A DNA stretch of 32,950 bases. Origin: an uncultured Eggerthellaceae bacterium (GTDB lineage: Bacteria > Actinomycetota > Coriobacteriia > Coriobacteriales > Eggerthellaceae). The stretch's first letter is position 1; each line of letters begins with the position of its first letter. The stretch spans positions 1 through 32,950 of the forward strand of contig CANODU010000013.1 in assembly GCA_947565185.1 (NCBI GenBank), given 5' to 3'. This document shows positions 8,430 through 16,060 of the stretch, one piece after another. The notes below the pieces were generated by a model that was given only the letters and a program-made list of their open reading frames with translations, did not search any database and was not told where the DNA came from. The translations under genes and the position numbers were made by a program.

Positions 8430-8798
8430 TCATCGCTGAAGGTGAGCCTCAAGCAGTTGTGCTCCTATATGGCTGCAGCCGATGAGATCAGCGAAGGTTC
8501 GATCGGACCGCCAGGTGAGGCAAAGGTCAGCGTCAAGGGTATCGGCGTCCATCGGGAGGGGGAGATCGTGGGCATCGTGTGTATCGATGGCGCCCGTCCT
8601 GCAACGAAGGGTGCCTTTCTCGTGCCAGACGAGCAGGTCATCGCGTTCGAAGCGGAAGACCGTGGGAAGACAGCTGACCCATTCCTGTTGGTTGCAATCC
8701 CAGAGGCGCAGCACATCTGCAAGAAGATCATCGTCAAAGCATTGGAGGGCTTCCATGATACTCTTCGGCACCAGGACCAGTTCATCGTTCATCTCCAC
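8430..8798 (-). CDS. Hypothetical 122-aa protein upstream of Sir2
   Basis: This is an unrecognised small acidic protein with alternating hydrophobic and charged segments (for example IMEALQCFDDDLLADVLRLWD and FRFERDDLLVWHEKG). It has no signal peptide or membrane helix. The start is uncertain. GTG at 8798 has a weak AAGAG eight bases upstream. ATG at 8792 has GGTGGAG too close to work well. It ends 67 bases before the Sir2 start on the same strand and may lead that cluster. A rival plus-strand frame over the same region looks like a shadow. Confidence 0.6.
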   Translation of the reverse strand: MEMNDELVLVPKSIMEALQCFDDDLLADVLRLWDCNQQEWVSCLPTVFRFERDDLLVWHEKGTLRCRTGAIDTHDAHDLPLPMDADTLDADLCLTWRSDRTFADLIGCSHIGAQLLEAHLQR

Positions 8799-8994
8799 CT
8801 AGCAATCTCTTGGGGGTTTAGGCACAGAGTAGCGTCATCGAAATGTATGGGTGCCCACAAAAGAGGACACCCAGAGGCCGTTTCAGAAAGCAGTGACGGA
8901 GAATACGGTCCTAGAAGAGCATGTGCAGGAGAAGCGTTCACGGAGAGGTATATGATGCGAAGCGCATCAGGTCACAGGATGGGGGCGAGAGCAG

Positions 8995-9687
8995 GTGGTC
9001 ATTCCAAGCATGGTGCAAGCAGATCATGACAAGTCGGCATCAGTGCAGGAAGCTAGGCCTCCGGAGATGCCGCCCGTTCTGACACCCAATGGGCTCAGTG
9101 CTCTTGCGCAAGAGGGCACAGTGGAGATCGAGGGCTTGGACTGCCGCGGCGAAGCTATCGTCAAGGGCGCTCTTTCTGAGCTTGAGGTGTCAGGTGCACG
9201 GTTTCGCCATTGCCGCTATGTCGGATGCGATCTCACCCAGAGCATCTTCCGGGACGTCGCCTTCGAAGATTGCGATCTGTCGAATGCGGTCATGGACCAA
9301 GCAGGCTTCGTGCGGTGTTCGTTTGCGGGATGCAAGCTGACCGGTGCGTCGCTCTTCGAGGATTCGTTCGAAGATGTGCGCTTCAAGGATTGCACGCTCA
9401 GCTTCGCCTCGTTCGTGCGTTCGCGATGGAAGCACGTTGACCTTTTGGGATGCGATCTGACCGGCGCAGATATGGCCGAGATGGAGCAGCGTTTCGTGCG
9501 CGTTTCCGACTGCCGATTCGTGGACACGAGCTTCTTTCGCACGTCTTTGATGGGGATCGACTTCACTACGTCGGTGTTGGAGAACGTCTCATTCTCAGAT
9601 TCGATGACAGAGTTCTATGGCACGAAGCTGAGCGTTTACCAGGCTGCGTCGCTCGCGCGACTCCTGGGGATCATCGTAGAGGAATGA
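8995..9687 (+). CDS. Pentapeptide-repeat protein
   Basis: The protein has up to 230 residues. After about 45 linker residues it has a run of pentapeptide repeats with Phe or Leu at the centre (CRYVGCDLTQSIF, CDLSNAVMDQAGF, CKLTGASLFEDSF, CDLTGADM), forming a right-handed quadrilateral beta-helix. Relatives such as Qnr and MfpA mimic DNA and protect gyrase, but many others have unknown roles, and resistance cannot be claimed from sequence. GTG at 8995 is the longest start. ATG at 9010 is possible; neither has a strong ribosome binding site. The 196 bases upstream contain no other gene, only small hairpins such as GATGCG-AAG-CGCATC. Confidence 0.85.
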   Translation: MVIPSMVQADHDKSASVQEARPPEMPPVLTPNGLSALAQEGTVEIEGLDCRGEAIVKGALSELEVSGARFRHCRYVGCDLTQSIFRDVAFEDCDLSNAVMDQAGFVRCSFAGCKLTGASLFEDSFEDVRFKDCTLSFASFVRSRWKHVDLLGCDLTGADMAEMEQRFVRVSDCRFVDTSFFRTSLMGIDFTTSVLENVSFSDSMTEFYGTKLSVYQAASLARLLGIIVEE

Positions 9688-9763
9688 GCCCGCGGGCATG
9701 GAGTATTTCATGCATTGGGCATCTGAGGGGAGTGCATTACCATGAGCATAAGGAGGTGAGAGC

Positions 9764-10138
9764 GTGTTCCAGATGAGCAATGAGGAGTTCGAAGGCGCTG
9801 TCCAAGAGGCGATCGACGGAATACCGGCGCGCTTCATGGACGCATTGGACAACGTGGCCATCATGGTCCAAGACGAACCGGATCCCTCTCAACGAGATGC
9901 TGTGGGCACCTCAGCGCACGGGGAGCTCTTGGGGCTCTATGAGGGCGTCTCGCTCCCTGAGCGCGCTGAGGGCTATGAGCTTGACGCCCCTGATGTCATC
10001 ACCATCTTCAAAGGTCCCCACGAGCGCACGTTCCAGAGCCGTCATGAGATTGTGGAACAGGTGCGCAAGACGGTCATCCACGAGATCGGGCATTACTTCG
10101 GTCTGGATGACGAGCGCTTGCACGAAATGGGATACTAG
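9764..10138 (+). CDS. Minimal zincin metallopeptidase-family protein (PF06262 type)
   Basis: This 124-residue protein starts with MSNEEFEGAVQEAIDGIP, typical of the small DUF1025/zincin_1 family. It ends with the zinc motif HEIGHYFGLDDERLHEMGY, in which HEIGH supplies two His ligands and the Glu, with a downstream Asp/Glu/His as candidate third ligand. It has no signal peptide. GTG at 9764 is preceded by TAAGGAGGTGA at ideal distance, so I prefer it to the ATG four codons later. It lies 76 bases after the pentapeptide gene and may be co-transcribed. Biological substrates of this family are not established. Confidence 0.87.
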   Translation: MFQMSNEEFEGAVQEAIDGIPARFMDALDNVAIMVQDEPDPSQRDAVGTSAHGELLGLYEGVSLPERAEGYELDAPDVITIFKGPHERTFQSRHEIVEQVRKTVIHEIGHYFGLDDERLHEMGY

Positions 10139-10153
10139 CGCCGCACGGCCACG

Positions 10154-10555
10154 CTACCAGGTGACGGTATGGGAGGGCTCGCCGGCAAGCGATTCGAACG
10201 TTGCCGTTGCATCCTTGAGATAGAGCACGACGCAGTTGCCATCGTTCTCGTCGTAGTTGTTGCGCAGGAACGGGTAAGCGTCCAGCATGTGCTTGCTGGC
10301 TTCGGGGCGCTCATCCGGCACGAGGTCAGCGCTGATGCGTACCCACTGCGGGCCCGCACACGCGCAGATCTCGGTGCGCGGATGCGCGACGATCTGCTTG
10401 TAGACGTCCTTTGACTTACCCGTTTGGATGTAGAGCTTCCCTTCGAAGATATCCACCGTGCCAAAAGGCCGCACGCGCGGATTGCCCTCCTCATCTACCG
10501 TGGCCACGTAATAGGTGGGAGCCGTCTCCTTGAGGAATGTGTAGACCTCATCCAT
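10154..10555 (-). CDS. PPOX-fold (pyridoxamine 5'-phosphate oxidase-like) flavoprotein
   Basis: This 133-residue protein has the split-barrel FMN-binding fold. It shows TYYVATVDEEGNPRVRPFGT near the N-terminus, GKLYIQTGKSKDVYKQI and PRTEICAC in the core, and a C-terminal segment ending HTVTW. It resembles the short NimA/NimC-like clade common in anaerobes, whose members bind FMN or F420 and reduce small molecules. The start at 10555 has AAAGGA before it; the longer frame to 10597 has none. It is convergent with the zincin gene across 15 bases. The exact substrate is unknown. Confidence 0.85.
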   Translation of the reverse strand: MDEVYTFLKETAPTYYVATVDEEGNPRVRPFGTVDIFEGKLYIQTGKSKDVYKQIVAHPRTEICACAGPQWVRISADLVPDERPEASKHMLDAYPFLRNNYDENDGNCVVLYLKDATATFESLAGEPSHTVTW

Positions 10556-10636
10556 CCTGCGTCCTTTCTTCAGCGCTCCACTCCTTCGCGAGAGCATCTT
10601 ACTCCACCAGTGCTGCGCCGAAAGCGGGGAGGGGAG

Positions 10637-10828
10637 TTAGTTCATGCCGAAGAGATGCTTGATGCTGTCGCGGAAGCGCTCTCCGTGGACGCTCTCCAGC
10701 TCTGCATGGCCTTCGCCGCATCCGATGGCCTCTACGATGTAGTCAGGCTGGCTCGCGTCGAGGGCGCGACCAACATGCTGGTCCAATTCGAACGCATTTG
10801 CCTTGGCGGCGATCAGATACGCATTCAC
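10637..10828 (-). CDS. 63-aa small hypothetical protein (GTG start)
   Basis: The protein begins MNAYLIAAKANAFELDQHVG and ends IKHLFGMN. AGAAGGAA lies about five bases before GTG at 10828. It is on the same strand as, and 81 bases upstream of, the PPOX gene. A much longer open frame on this strand continues into the antisense of the next gene, but that extension looks like codon-bias noise. The segment has plausible helix-forming composition and ordinary codon use. I do not recognise the family. Confidence 0.5.
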   Translation of the reverse strand: MNAYLIAAKANAFELDQHVGRALDASQPDYIVEAIGCGEGHAELESVHGERFRDSIKHLFGMN

Positions 10829-10963
10829 GATGTTCCTTCTTCCGTTGCGGTGGTCCGTTTCCTCACCAAAAAAGGTGAAAGCGCAGCCTAGTCCCGTTGT
10901 CGCCCTTGTTGCAGAGGGGAGAGAGCATTTAACATAGATATAACAAACGAGCGAGGAGCGAAC

Positions 10964-12199
10964 ATGACATCCATGGAGATACGACGCGTCTATGAGGATA
11001 TCGAAGCCGAAGGACACCTGATCGATTCGAACATCCTGTCGCGCATCATGAGCGGCATCGTCGAACTGGACGGCGAATTCGAGGTGCTGTCCTTCCAGAT
11101 CGGACGCGGCAACGACAATCCGTCCACCATGACCATGCGCGTCTTCGGAAACGACGGCAACCATCTGACCGAGATGCTGCGCATGCTCCATGGCTTGGGT
11201 GTGGTGCCAGCGCATCCCGGCAACGTGAGCGTAGAGCCTGCGCCCGCTGATGGCGTCTTCCCCGAGGGCTTCTACGCCACCACCAACCTGGAGACGCTCG
11301 TGCGCATCGACGGCATGTGGTATCCGGTCTGGGGTACGGAGATGGATCTGGGCATCTGCGTGGATGTGGACGCGAAGCGGGCGTGGGGCATGCCCATCTC
11401 CCAAGTGCGGGAGGGCGACCCCATCGCTGTGGGTCAGGTGGGCATCCGCGTGTCTTCGCAGGAGCGTTTGCGCGAGAAGGAGGAGTTCGAATTCATGAAC
11501 TCCACGGCCAGCAGCGAGAAGCCGAAGGCGCAGATCATCCGGCAGGCCGCATCTTTGCTGCGCGATGTGCGCGAAGCTGGTCAGGCGGTCATCGCCGTGG
11601 TGGGGCCAGCCGTGATCCATACGGGCGCAGCAGAGCATCTGCAACGTTTGGTGCGGGCTGGCTATGTGAGCGTGCTCTTCGGTGGCAATGCGGTGGCCAC
11701 CCATGACATAGAGTCGGCGCTCTACGGAACGTCGCTGGGCATCGACATGCAGACGGGCATCCCGGTGCCAGGCGGTCACGAGCACCATCTGCGCGCCATC
11801 AACGCCATCCGCCGCTGCGGTGGCATCCATCAGGCGGTGGAGCAAGGCGTGCTGACGAAAGGCCTCATGCATGCCCTGGTGGAGACGGATACACCATATG
11901 TGCTGGCGGGCTCCATTCGTGACGATGGCCCGTTGCCTGACGTGATCACCGATGTCATCAAGGCCCAGGAGACAATGCGCCCGTGGTGCCAAGAAGCTGG
12001 CGCATGTCTCATGATGTCCACCATGCTGCACTCCATCGCTACGGGGAATCTGCTTCCAGCATCCGTGACCACGGTGTGCGTGGACATCAACCCTGCTGTG
12101 GTTACGAAGCTGGCAGACAGGGGCAGCTTCCAGACCATCGGCATCATCACGGATGTGGGCTTGTTCTTGAAGCAGCTGGCTGACGAACTGGGGTGCTAG
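10964..12199 (+). CDS. LOR/SDH-type ornithine cyclodeaminase-like protein (TIGR00300)
   Basis: This 411-residue protein matches the TIGR00300 'LOR/SDH bifunctional enzyme conserved domain' family. The N-terminal LOR domain contains GRGNDNPSTMTMRVFG. The C-terminal NAD-binding part carries strongly conserved stretches: GPAVIHTGAAEHL, ALYGTSLGID, LAGSIRDDGPLPDVITDV, TMLHSIATGNLLP and VDINPAVVTKLADRGS. Archaeal and cyanobacterial relatives (the AgrE/ArgZ C-terminal module) convert ornithine to proline and ammonia with NAD+ as cofactor, so this is the expected activity. It stands alone, without the arginine dihydrolase module. GAGGAG seven bases before ATG supports the start. No arginine-pathway neighbour is present. 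Confidence 0.85.
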   Translation: MTSMEIRRVYEDIEAEGHLIDSNILSRIMSGIVELDGEFEVLSFQIGRGNDNPSTMTMRVFGNDGNHLTEMLRMLHGLGVVPAHPGNVSVEPAPADGVFPEGFYATTNLETLVRIDGMWYPVWGTEMDLGICVDVDAKRAWGMPISQVREGDPIAVGQVGIRVSSQERLREKEEFEFMNSTASSEKPKAQIIRQAASLLRDVREAGQAVIAVVGPAVIHTGAAEHLQRLVRAGYVSVLFGGNAVATHDIESALYGTSLGIDMQTGIPVPGGHEHHLRAINAIRRCGGIHQAVEQGVLTKGLMHALVETDTPYVLAGSIRDDGPLPDVITDVIKAQETMRPWCQEAGACLMMSTMLHSIATGNLLPASVTTVCVDINPAVVTKLADRGSFQTIGIITDVGLFLKQLADELGC

Positions 12200-12311
12200 C
12201 GCTGCTTGCACAGGCGTCGCTCATCTGGGCGTACACCTATTCCAGAGCACCTTCGAATGCAGCTTCCAGGCTCATTCGCTATCATTTGCGCAAGCGCGAG
12301 AGGGAGGTGCC

Positions 12312-14663
12312 ATGGAGGGGTTGATCGAGGCATGCAAGGCTCTGTTCGATCAGAGCCCTCAGGCTGTTGGCGTAGCGCGCGTCCTTGTGGATGAGGACGG
12401 CGAACCCTATGACTTCTACTATGAATATCTGAACCAGTCCATGGCCAATCTCACCGGGGCCACGATAGAGGAGCTCACGGGCATCAATGCCTACGAATAC
12501 TGGGGTAACGATGACATGAGCTGGTTGAAGCATTTCGCAGATGCGGCATTTCGCAACATCCCGTGCGAATTCGAGACGGTTGCCATCCTCTTCGAGCAGT
12601 TCCATCATGTATTCGTCTCCCCGCTTGTTCCGGGTTACTGCTCGTTCGTCATCCAGGACATCACGAAGCTGGTGGATCAGGACCCATCCATGGAGGAAGA
12701 CCTGGCTGTGGGGCTGTTCTATCTGGATCTGCGCACGCTGCATCTGATGCTGTCATCCAGCACCCAAGAGCGATACGGCTTCGAAAAGCGCTATATCCCT
12801 GCCGTGGAATTCGCTCAGCGGCTCTTTGGTCCAGCGGGTGCGCGCGCCATGGAAGAGCAGCTGGCGCAGCTTCCCGTCAAGAGCAAGGATATCCACTTCG
12901 AGGGACGCTCGACCGACGGGCGCTGGCTCCGGTTGGACTCCAGCCGCATCGCCCAATCCGAGCGGTTCGTCTCGTGCATCATCGAGGACATCACGCGGGC
13001 GAGGGAGGCCGAGGAGCGCAGCGCCCACCGCATGGATGTCATCGAGAGCCTGACACGGGAGAACTTCGCCCTGTATGTTGCGGATATGGAGCAGCGACAG
13101 GTGGATGTCTACAGCCGTTCTGAGGACATGCTGGGGGTAGGGTTCGTGCGCTCGCTCGTGGATGATGGCTATGCAGCTGAGCGAGAGGCATACCTGGAGG
13201 ACGTGGTGGCGCCTGATGATCGCGATCAGGTGGCGGCGGCCATCAGCCGCGAATCGCTCCAGGCGTTCTTCGCTGCCGGGGAGGCAGAGCGAACGGTGAC
13301 CTTCCGGCGCCTCATCGACGATGAGGAGAAGCACGTGGAGGTGCGCATCATCGCCTTGGCGGGACATGCCAAGACCGCTGTTTTGGCCGTGCGCAACACC
13401 CATGCGGAGATGGAAGAGCAGCTGCGCCAGAAGCGCGCGCTGCAAAAGGCCTTGGAGCTGGCCCAGCATGCTAGTGCGGCGAAATCCACATTCTTGACGA
13501 ACATGTCGCACGATTTTCGCACGCCCATGAACTCCATCGTGGGCTTCACGGATCTGGCGTTGGAGCATGCCGATGATCCGGCGCGCATGGAAGACTGCCT
13601 GCAGAAGATCAAGCGCTCCAGCAATCATCTGCTGAGTCTCATCAATGATGTGCTGGATGTGAGCCGTATCGAAAGCGGCACCATCAAGCTGGAAGAAGAG
13701 GAGCTGGACCTGCAGGAATTCGCTCAGGAGATGCACGATATCTTCTCGGGCGATGCGCTGTGCAAGCCCATCGACTTCACCGTGGATACCACGGGTTTGC
13801 GCCGCACGAAGGTCATCGCTGACAAGCAGCATATCGGACAGATCCTGGTGAACCTCATCGGGAACGCGTTCAAGTTCACGGCTGCGGGTGGCTCTGTGGG
13901 CGTCACGTTCGCGGAGTTCAATGAGGCCCAATCCGACTACGGGGCTCACGTGCCCGCGGGCTATGGTCGCTTCGAATTCGCCGTGCGCGATACCGGTTGC
14001 GGCATGGTGCCGGAGTTCTTGGAGCGCCTGTTCGTGCCCTATGAGCGCGACGGCTTGGGCCGGGCGAACGCTACCGAGGGAACGGGCTTGGGCATGCCCA
14101 TCACGAAGAACCTGGTAGAGCTTCTGGGTGGCACCATCGATGTCAAGAGCGAGGTGGACCATGGGAGCGAATTCACCGTGACATTGCCGCTGCGGCTGGC
14201 GTGCGGCGAAGAAGGTGCGCTGCCAGAGGCCTGCGACGTACGTCCGAAGCGTCAGACTGATGCATCTGACGATCTGCGCTTCGACGGCAAGCGTGTGCTC
14301 ATCGTCGATGACGATGAGCTTTCGCGGGAGATCCTGAAGGAGATACTGGACATGGCCGGCTTCGCTGTGGATGAGGCTACGGATGGAGCGGAGGCTGTGG
14401 AGCGGGCGTTGGCTTCTGAAGAGGGCGCCTATGACATCATCCTCATGGACATGCGCATGCCGCGGATGAGCGGGGATGAGGCTGCGCGGGCCATTCGCGC
14501 ATCCGGGCGTTCTGATCTTGTGAAGGTGCCCATCATCGCGTTGACGGCAGATGCCTTCGAAGAGGGTCGGCGACGCAGTCGCGAAGCGGGCATGGCGGCG
14601 CATATCACCAAGCCATACAAGCGTGCTGAGTTGATGGAGCTGTTGGCGCAGCATGTCTCATAG
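12312..14663 (+). CDS. Hybrid sensor histidine kinase with PAS-like domains and receiver
   Basis: This 783-residue soluble hybrid kinase has no membrane helix, so it should sense a cytoplasmic signal. In order it has three PAS-like regions (about 10-118, 130-230 and 245-362, the first two ending IQDIT and IEDIT), a short coiled coil, HisKA with phospho-acceptor His400 (NMSHDFRTPMN), HATPase_c with N-box Asn518, DTGCGM (560-565) and GTGLGM (590-595), and a C-terminal receiver with acidic DDDE (666-669), phospho-acceptor Asp713 and Lys767. The H-box reads HDF, where HEL is more common. GGGAGG precedes the ATG. No output regulator is fused, so phosphate must pass to another protein. A separate XRE regulator follows, but their link is unproven. 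Confidence 0.93.
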   Translation: MEGLIEACKALFDQSPQAVGVARVLVDEDGEPYDFYYEYLNQSMANLTGATIEELTGINAYEYWGNDDMSWLKHFADAAFRNIPCEFETVAILFEQFHHVFVSPLVPGYCSFVIQDITKLVDQDPSMEEDLAVGLFYLDLRTLHLMLSSSTQERYGFEKRYIPAVEFAQRLFGPAGARAMEEQLAQLPVKSKDIHFEGRSTDGRWLRLDSSRIAQSERFVSCIIEDITRAREAEERSAHRMDVIESLTRENFALYVADMEQRQVDVYSRSEDMLGVGFVRSLVDDGYAAEREAYLEDVVAPDDRDQVAAAISRESLQAFFAAGEAERTVTFRRLIDDEEKHVEVRIIALAGHAKTAVLAVRNTHAEMEEQLRQKRALQKALELAQHASAAKSTFLTNMSHDFRTPMNSIVGFTDLALEHADDPARMEDCLQKIKRSSNHLLSLINDVLDVSRIESGTIKLEEEELDLQEFAQEMHDIFSGDALCKPIDFTVDTTGLRRTKVIADKQHIGQILVNLIGNAFKFTAAGGSVGVTFAEFNEAQSDYGAHVPAGYGRFEFAVRDTGCGMVPEFLERLFVPYERDGLGRANATEGTGLGMPITKNLVELLGGTIDVKSEVDHGSEFTVTLPLRLACGEEGALPEACDVRPKRQTDASDDLRFDGKRVLIVDDDELSREILKEILDMAGFAVDEATDGAEAVERALASEEGAYDIILMDMRMPRMSGDEAARAIRASGRSDLVKVPIIALTADAFEEGRRRSREAGMAAHITKPYKRAELMELLAQHVS

Positions 14664-14849
14664 CGTCGGTGCACCTGCCGATGCGTCTCACTCCTCCGTG
14701 GCTCTGAATGTGGGCTGGAGCGGGGGATGGCAACCGATAGTTGCAAAGAGGGCTTGAAGGATGTTCGCGGAAGTTGGTAGCCGTCCCGTGGGCTTTTGCC
14801 TAAGGTGAGCGCGCTGAATGACGAATGGACCAGTGAAAGGCGACGACGA

Positions 14850-15896
14850 ATGAGCTTCCGCGAAAACCTTCTGCACCTGCGTGCGGTGCATGGCATGACC
14901 CAAGAGCAGTTGGCTGAGCAACTGGGGGTGAGCCGGCAGTCCGTGACGAAATGGGAAGCAGACAAGAGCTACCCTGAGATGGACAAGCTCATCAAGCTCT
15001 GCCAGATCTTCGATTGCACGTTAGACGAACTGGTGCAGGGGGACATGACGGATCGCACCGCAGGCGAGGGAGCAGCAGAGGAGGCAGATGCGCTTGAGGA
15101 GGACCTCCCTGGCGAAGCGGACCTTGCTCTTGAGTTCGCTGCCTTCGATGACCATATGCGCACGTTCGCCACGCGCATATCCACGGGCGTCATGGCCATC
15201 ATCTTGGGCGTGGCCATCTCCATCGCGTTCTATAGCTTGGGAGATCCTGAGTCTGCCATCCGCTTGCTGCCGGAGAACGTATCGGCGGCACTGGGAACGC
15301 TTTGCACGTTGGTGGGTGTGGTGTTGGGGCTTGCTCTGCTCGTGCCTGCGGGGCTGGATCATGCGAGCTTCGTTCGCCAGCATCCGCATATGGCCGACCT
15401 CTACACGGAACAGGACAAGGCGAAGATCCGCAAGACGTTCACCTACGAGCTCATCTGCGGCATCATCTTCATCTTCGCCGGGGTGATCGTCGTCATCCTG
15501 TTCTCCGATGGTCCCTTGGAGGAATTGGTGGGCGTGCCCGTCATGCTGCTGCTCATCGCGTTCGGAGCGCGGTCCATCGTCCATGGCTCCATGGTGTTCG
15601 GGATGACCAATGTTGCGAACTACAACCAGGCTGCGGGAGAGGTGCTCCAGGCGCATGAGATAGAAGAGGCGGATGTGACGCCTGAGCAGAAGGAGCAGCT
15701 CATGCAGGCGCATGTGGCTGACAAGCGCATCGGGGCGCTGTGCGGCGCCATCATGATCGTGGCCACCATTGCGGGATTGGTCATGTTGTTCGTGCCCAGC
15801 TATCATAATCCTCTGTTCTGGTTGGCGTGGCCCATCGGAGGTCTGCTTTGTGGCTTCGTGAGCCTTGTGATGAAGGCCTTCGCGAAGGAGTGGTGA
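14850..15896 (+). CDS. XRE-family regulator with a multi-helix membrane domain
   Basis: The protein has 348 residues. Residues 1-60 form an XRE/Cro helix-turn-helix (RAVHGMTQEQLAEQLGVSRQSVTKWE). An acidic linker and about six hydrophobic helices follow (for example GVMAIILGVAISIAFY, LVGVVLGLALLVPA, ICGIIFIFAGVIVVILF and GALCGAIMIVATIAGLVMLF). It is therefore a membrane-tethered DNA-binding protein, an architecture common in Firmicutes and Coriobacteriia. The ATG at 14850 with GAAAGG upstream is preferred over a TTG at 14796 that would add 18 polar residues. The 186 bases before it hold no gene. Its trigger and targets are unknown; autoregulation is usual. Confidence 0.85.
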   Translation: MSFRENLLHLRAVHGMTQEQLAEQLGVSRQSVTKWEADKSYPEMDKLIKLCQIFDCTLDELVQGDMTDRTAGEGAAEEADALEEDLPGEADLALEFAAFDDHMRTFATRISTGVMAIILGVAISIAFYSLGDPESAIRLLPENVSAALGTLCTLVGVVLGLALLVPAGLDHASFVRQHPHMADLYTEQDKAKIRKTFTYELICGIIFIFAGVIVVILFSDGPLEELVGVPVMLLLIAFGARSIVHGSMVFGMTNVANYNQAAGEVLQAHEIEEADVTPEQKEQLMQAHVADKRIGALCGAIMIVATIAGLVMLFVPSYHNPLFWLAWPIGGLLCGFVSLVMKAFAKEW

Positions 15897-15993
15897 GCAG
15901 CCTTCTTCGCATGCGGAGATCGTGATGCGCCCGAATGTTTTCATCCCTTGGGAAACAGTCTTCTTCGTGCCTCGAAAAGCGCTCTATAAGAAA

Positions 15994-15999
15994 TACAAT
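15994..15999 (+). promoter_or_regulatory. Possible -10 box (TACAAT) for the 16061 operon
   Basis: TACAAT matches five of six -10 bases. TCGAAA, 16 bases upstream at 15972-15977, is a fair -35 (four of six). Transcription would start near 16006 and give a leader of about 55 bases. Confidence 0.35.
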
Positions 16000-16060
16000 G
16001 ACCCGGTGACTCATATTCGCCTTGGTGCGCATATGGCCGACCCGGACCGGAGGAGACAAG

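Noticed and set aside
8361-9029. 222-codon plus-strand frame across the Sir2 upstream region
   Set aside because: It has no ribosome binding site, and its C-terminal half has shadow-like composition. The opposite strand gives a more protein-like 122-aa frame.
9688-9698. GCCCGCGGGC palindrome after the pentapeptide gene as a terminator
   Set aside because: It is a continuous palindrome with no usable loop and no T-tract, so a hairpin is unlikely.
10637-12211. 524-codon minus-strand frame antisense to the ornithine cyclodeaminase-like gene
   Set aside because: It mirrors a well-recognised conserved gene, its translation is His/Asp-rich without domain character, and only its last 63 codons have a ribosome binding site.
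12753-14654. 633-codon minus-strand frame antisense to the hybrid kinase
   Set aside because: The plus strand encodes an unmistakable HisKA-HATPase-REC protein. The antisense frame is a codon-bias artefact rich in His, Arg and Leu.
15021-15944. 307-codon minus-strand frame over the XRE gene
   Set aside because: It is rich in His, Gln and Asp with no domain, and shadows a clear helix-turn-helix plus transmembrane protein.
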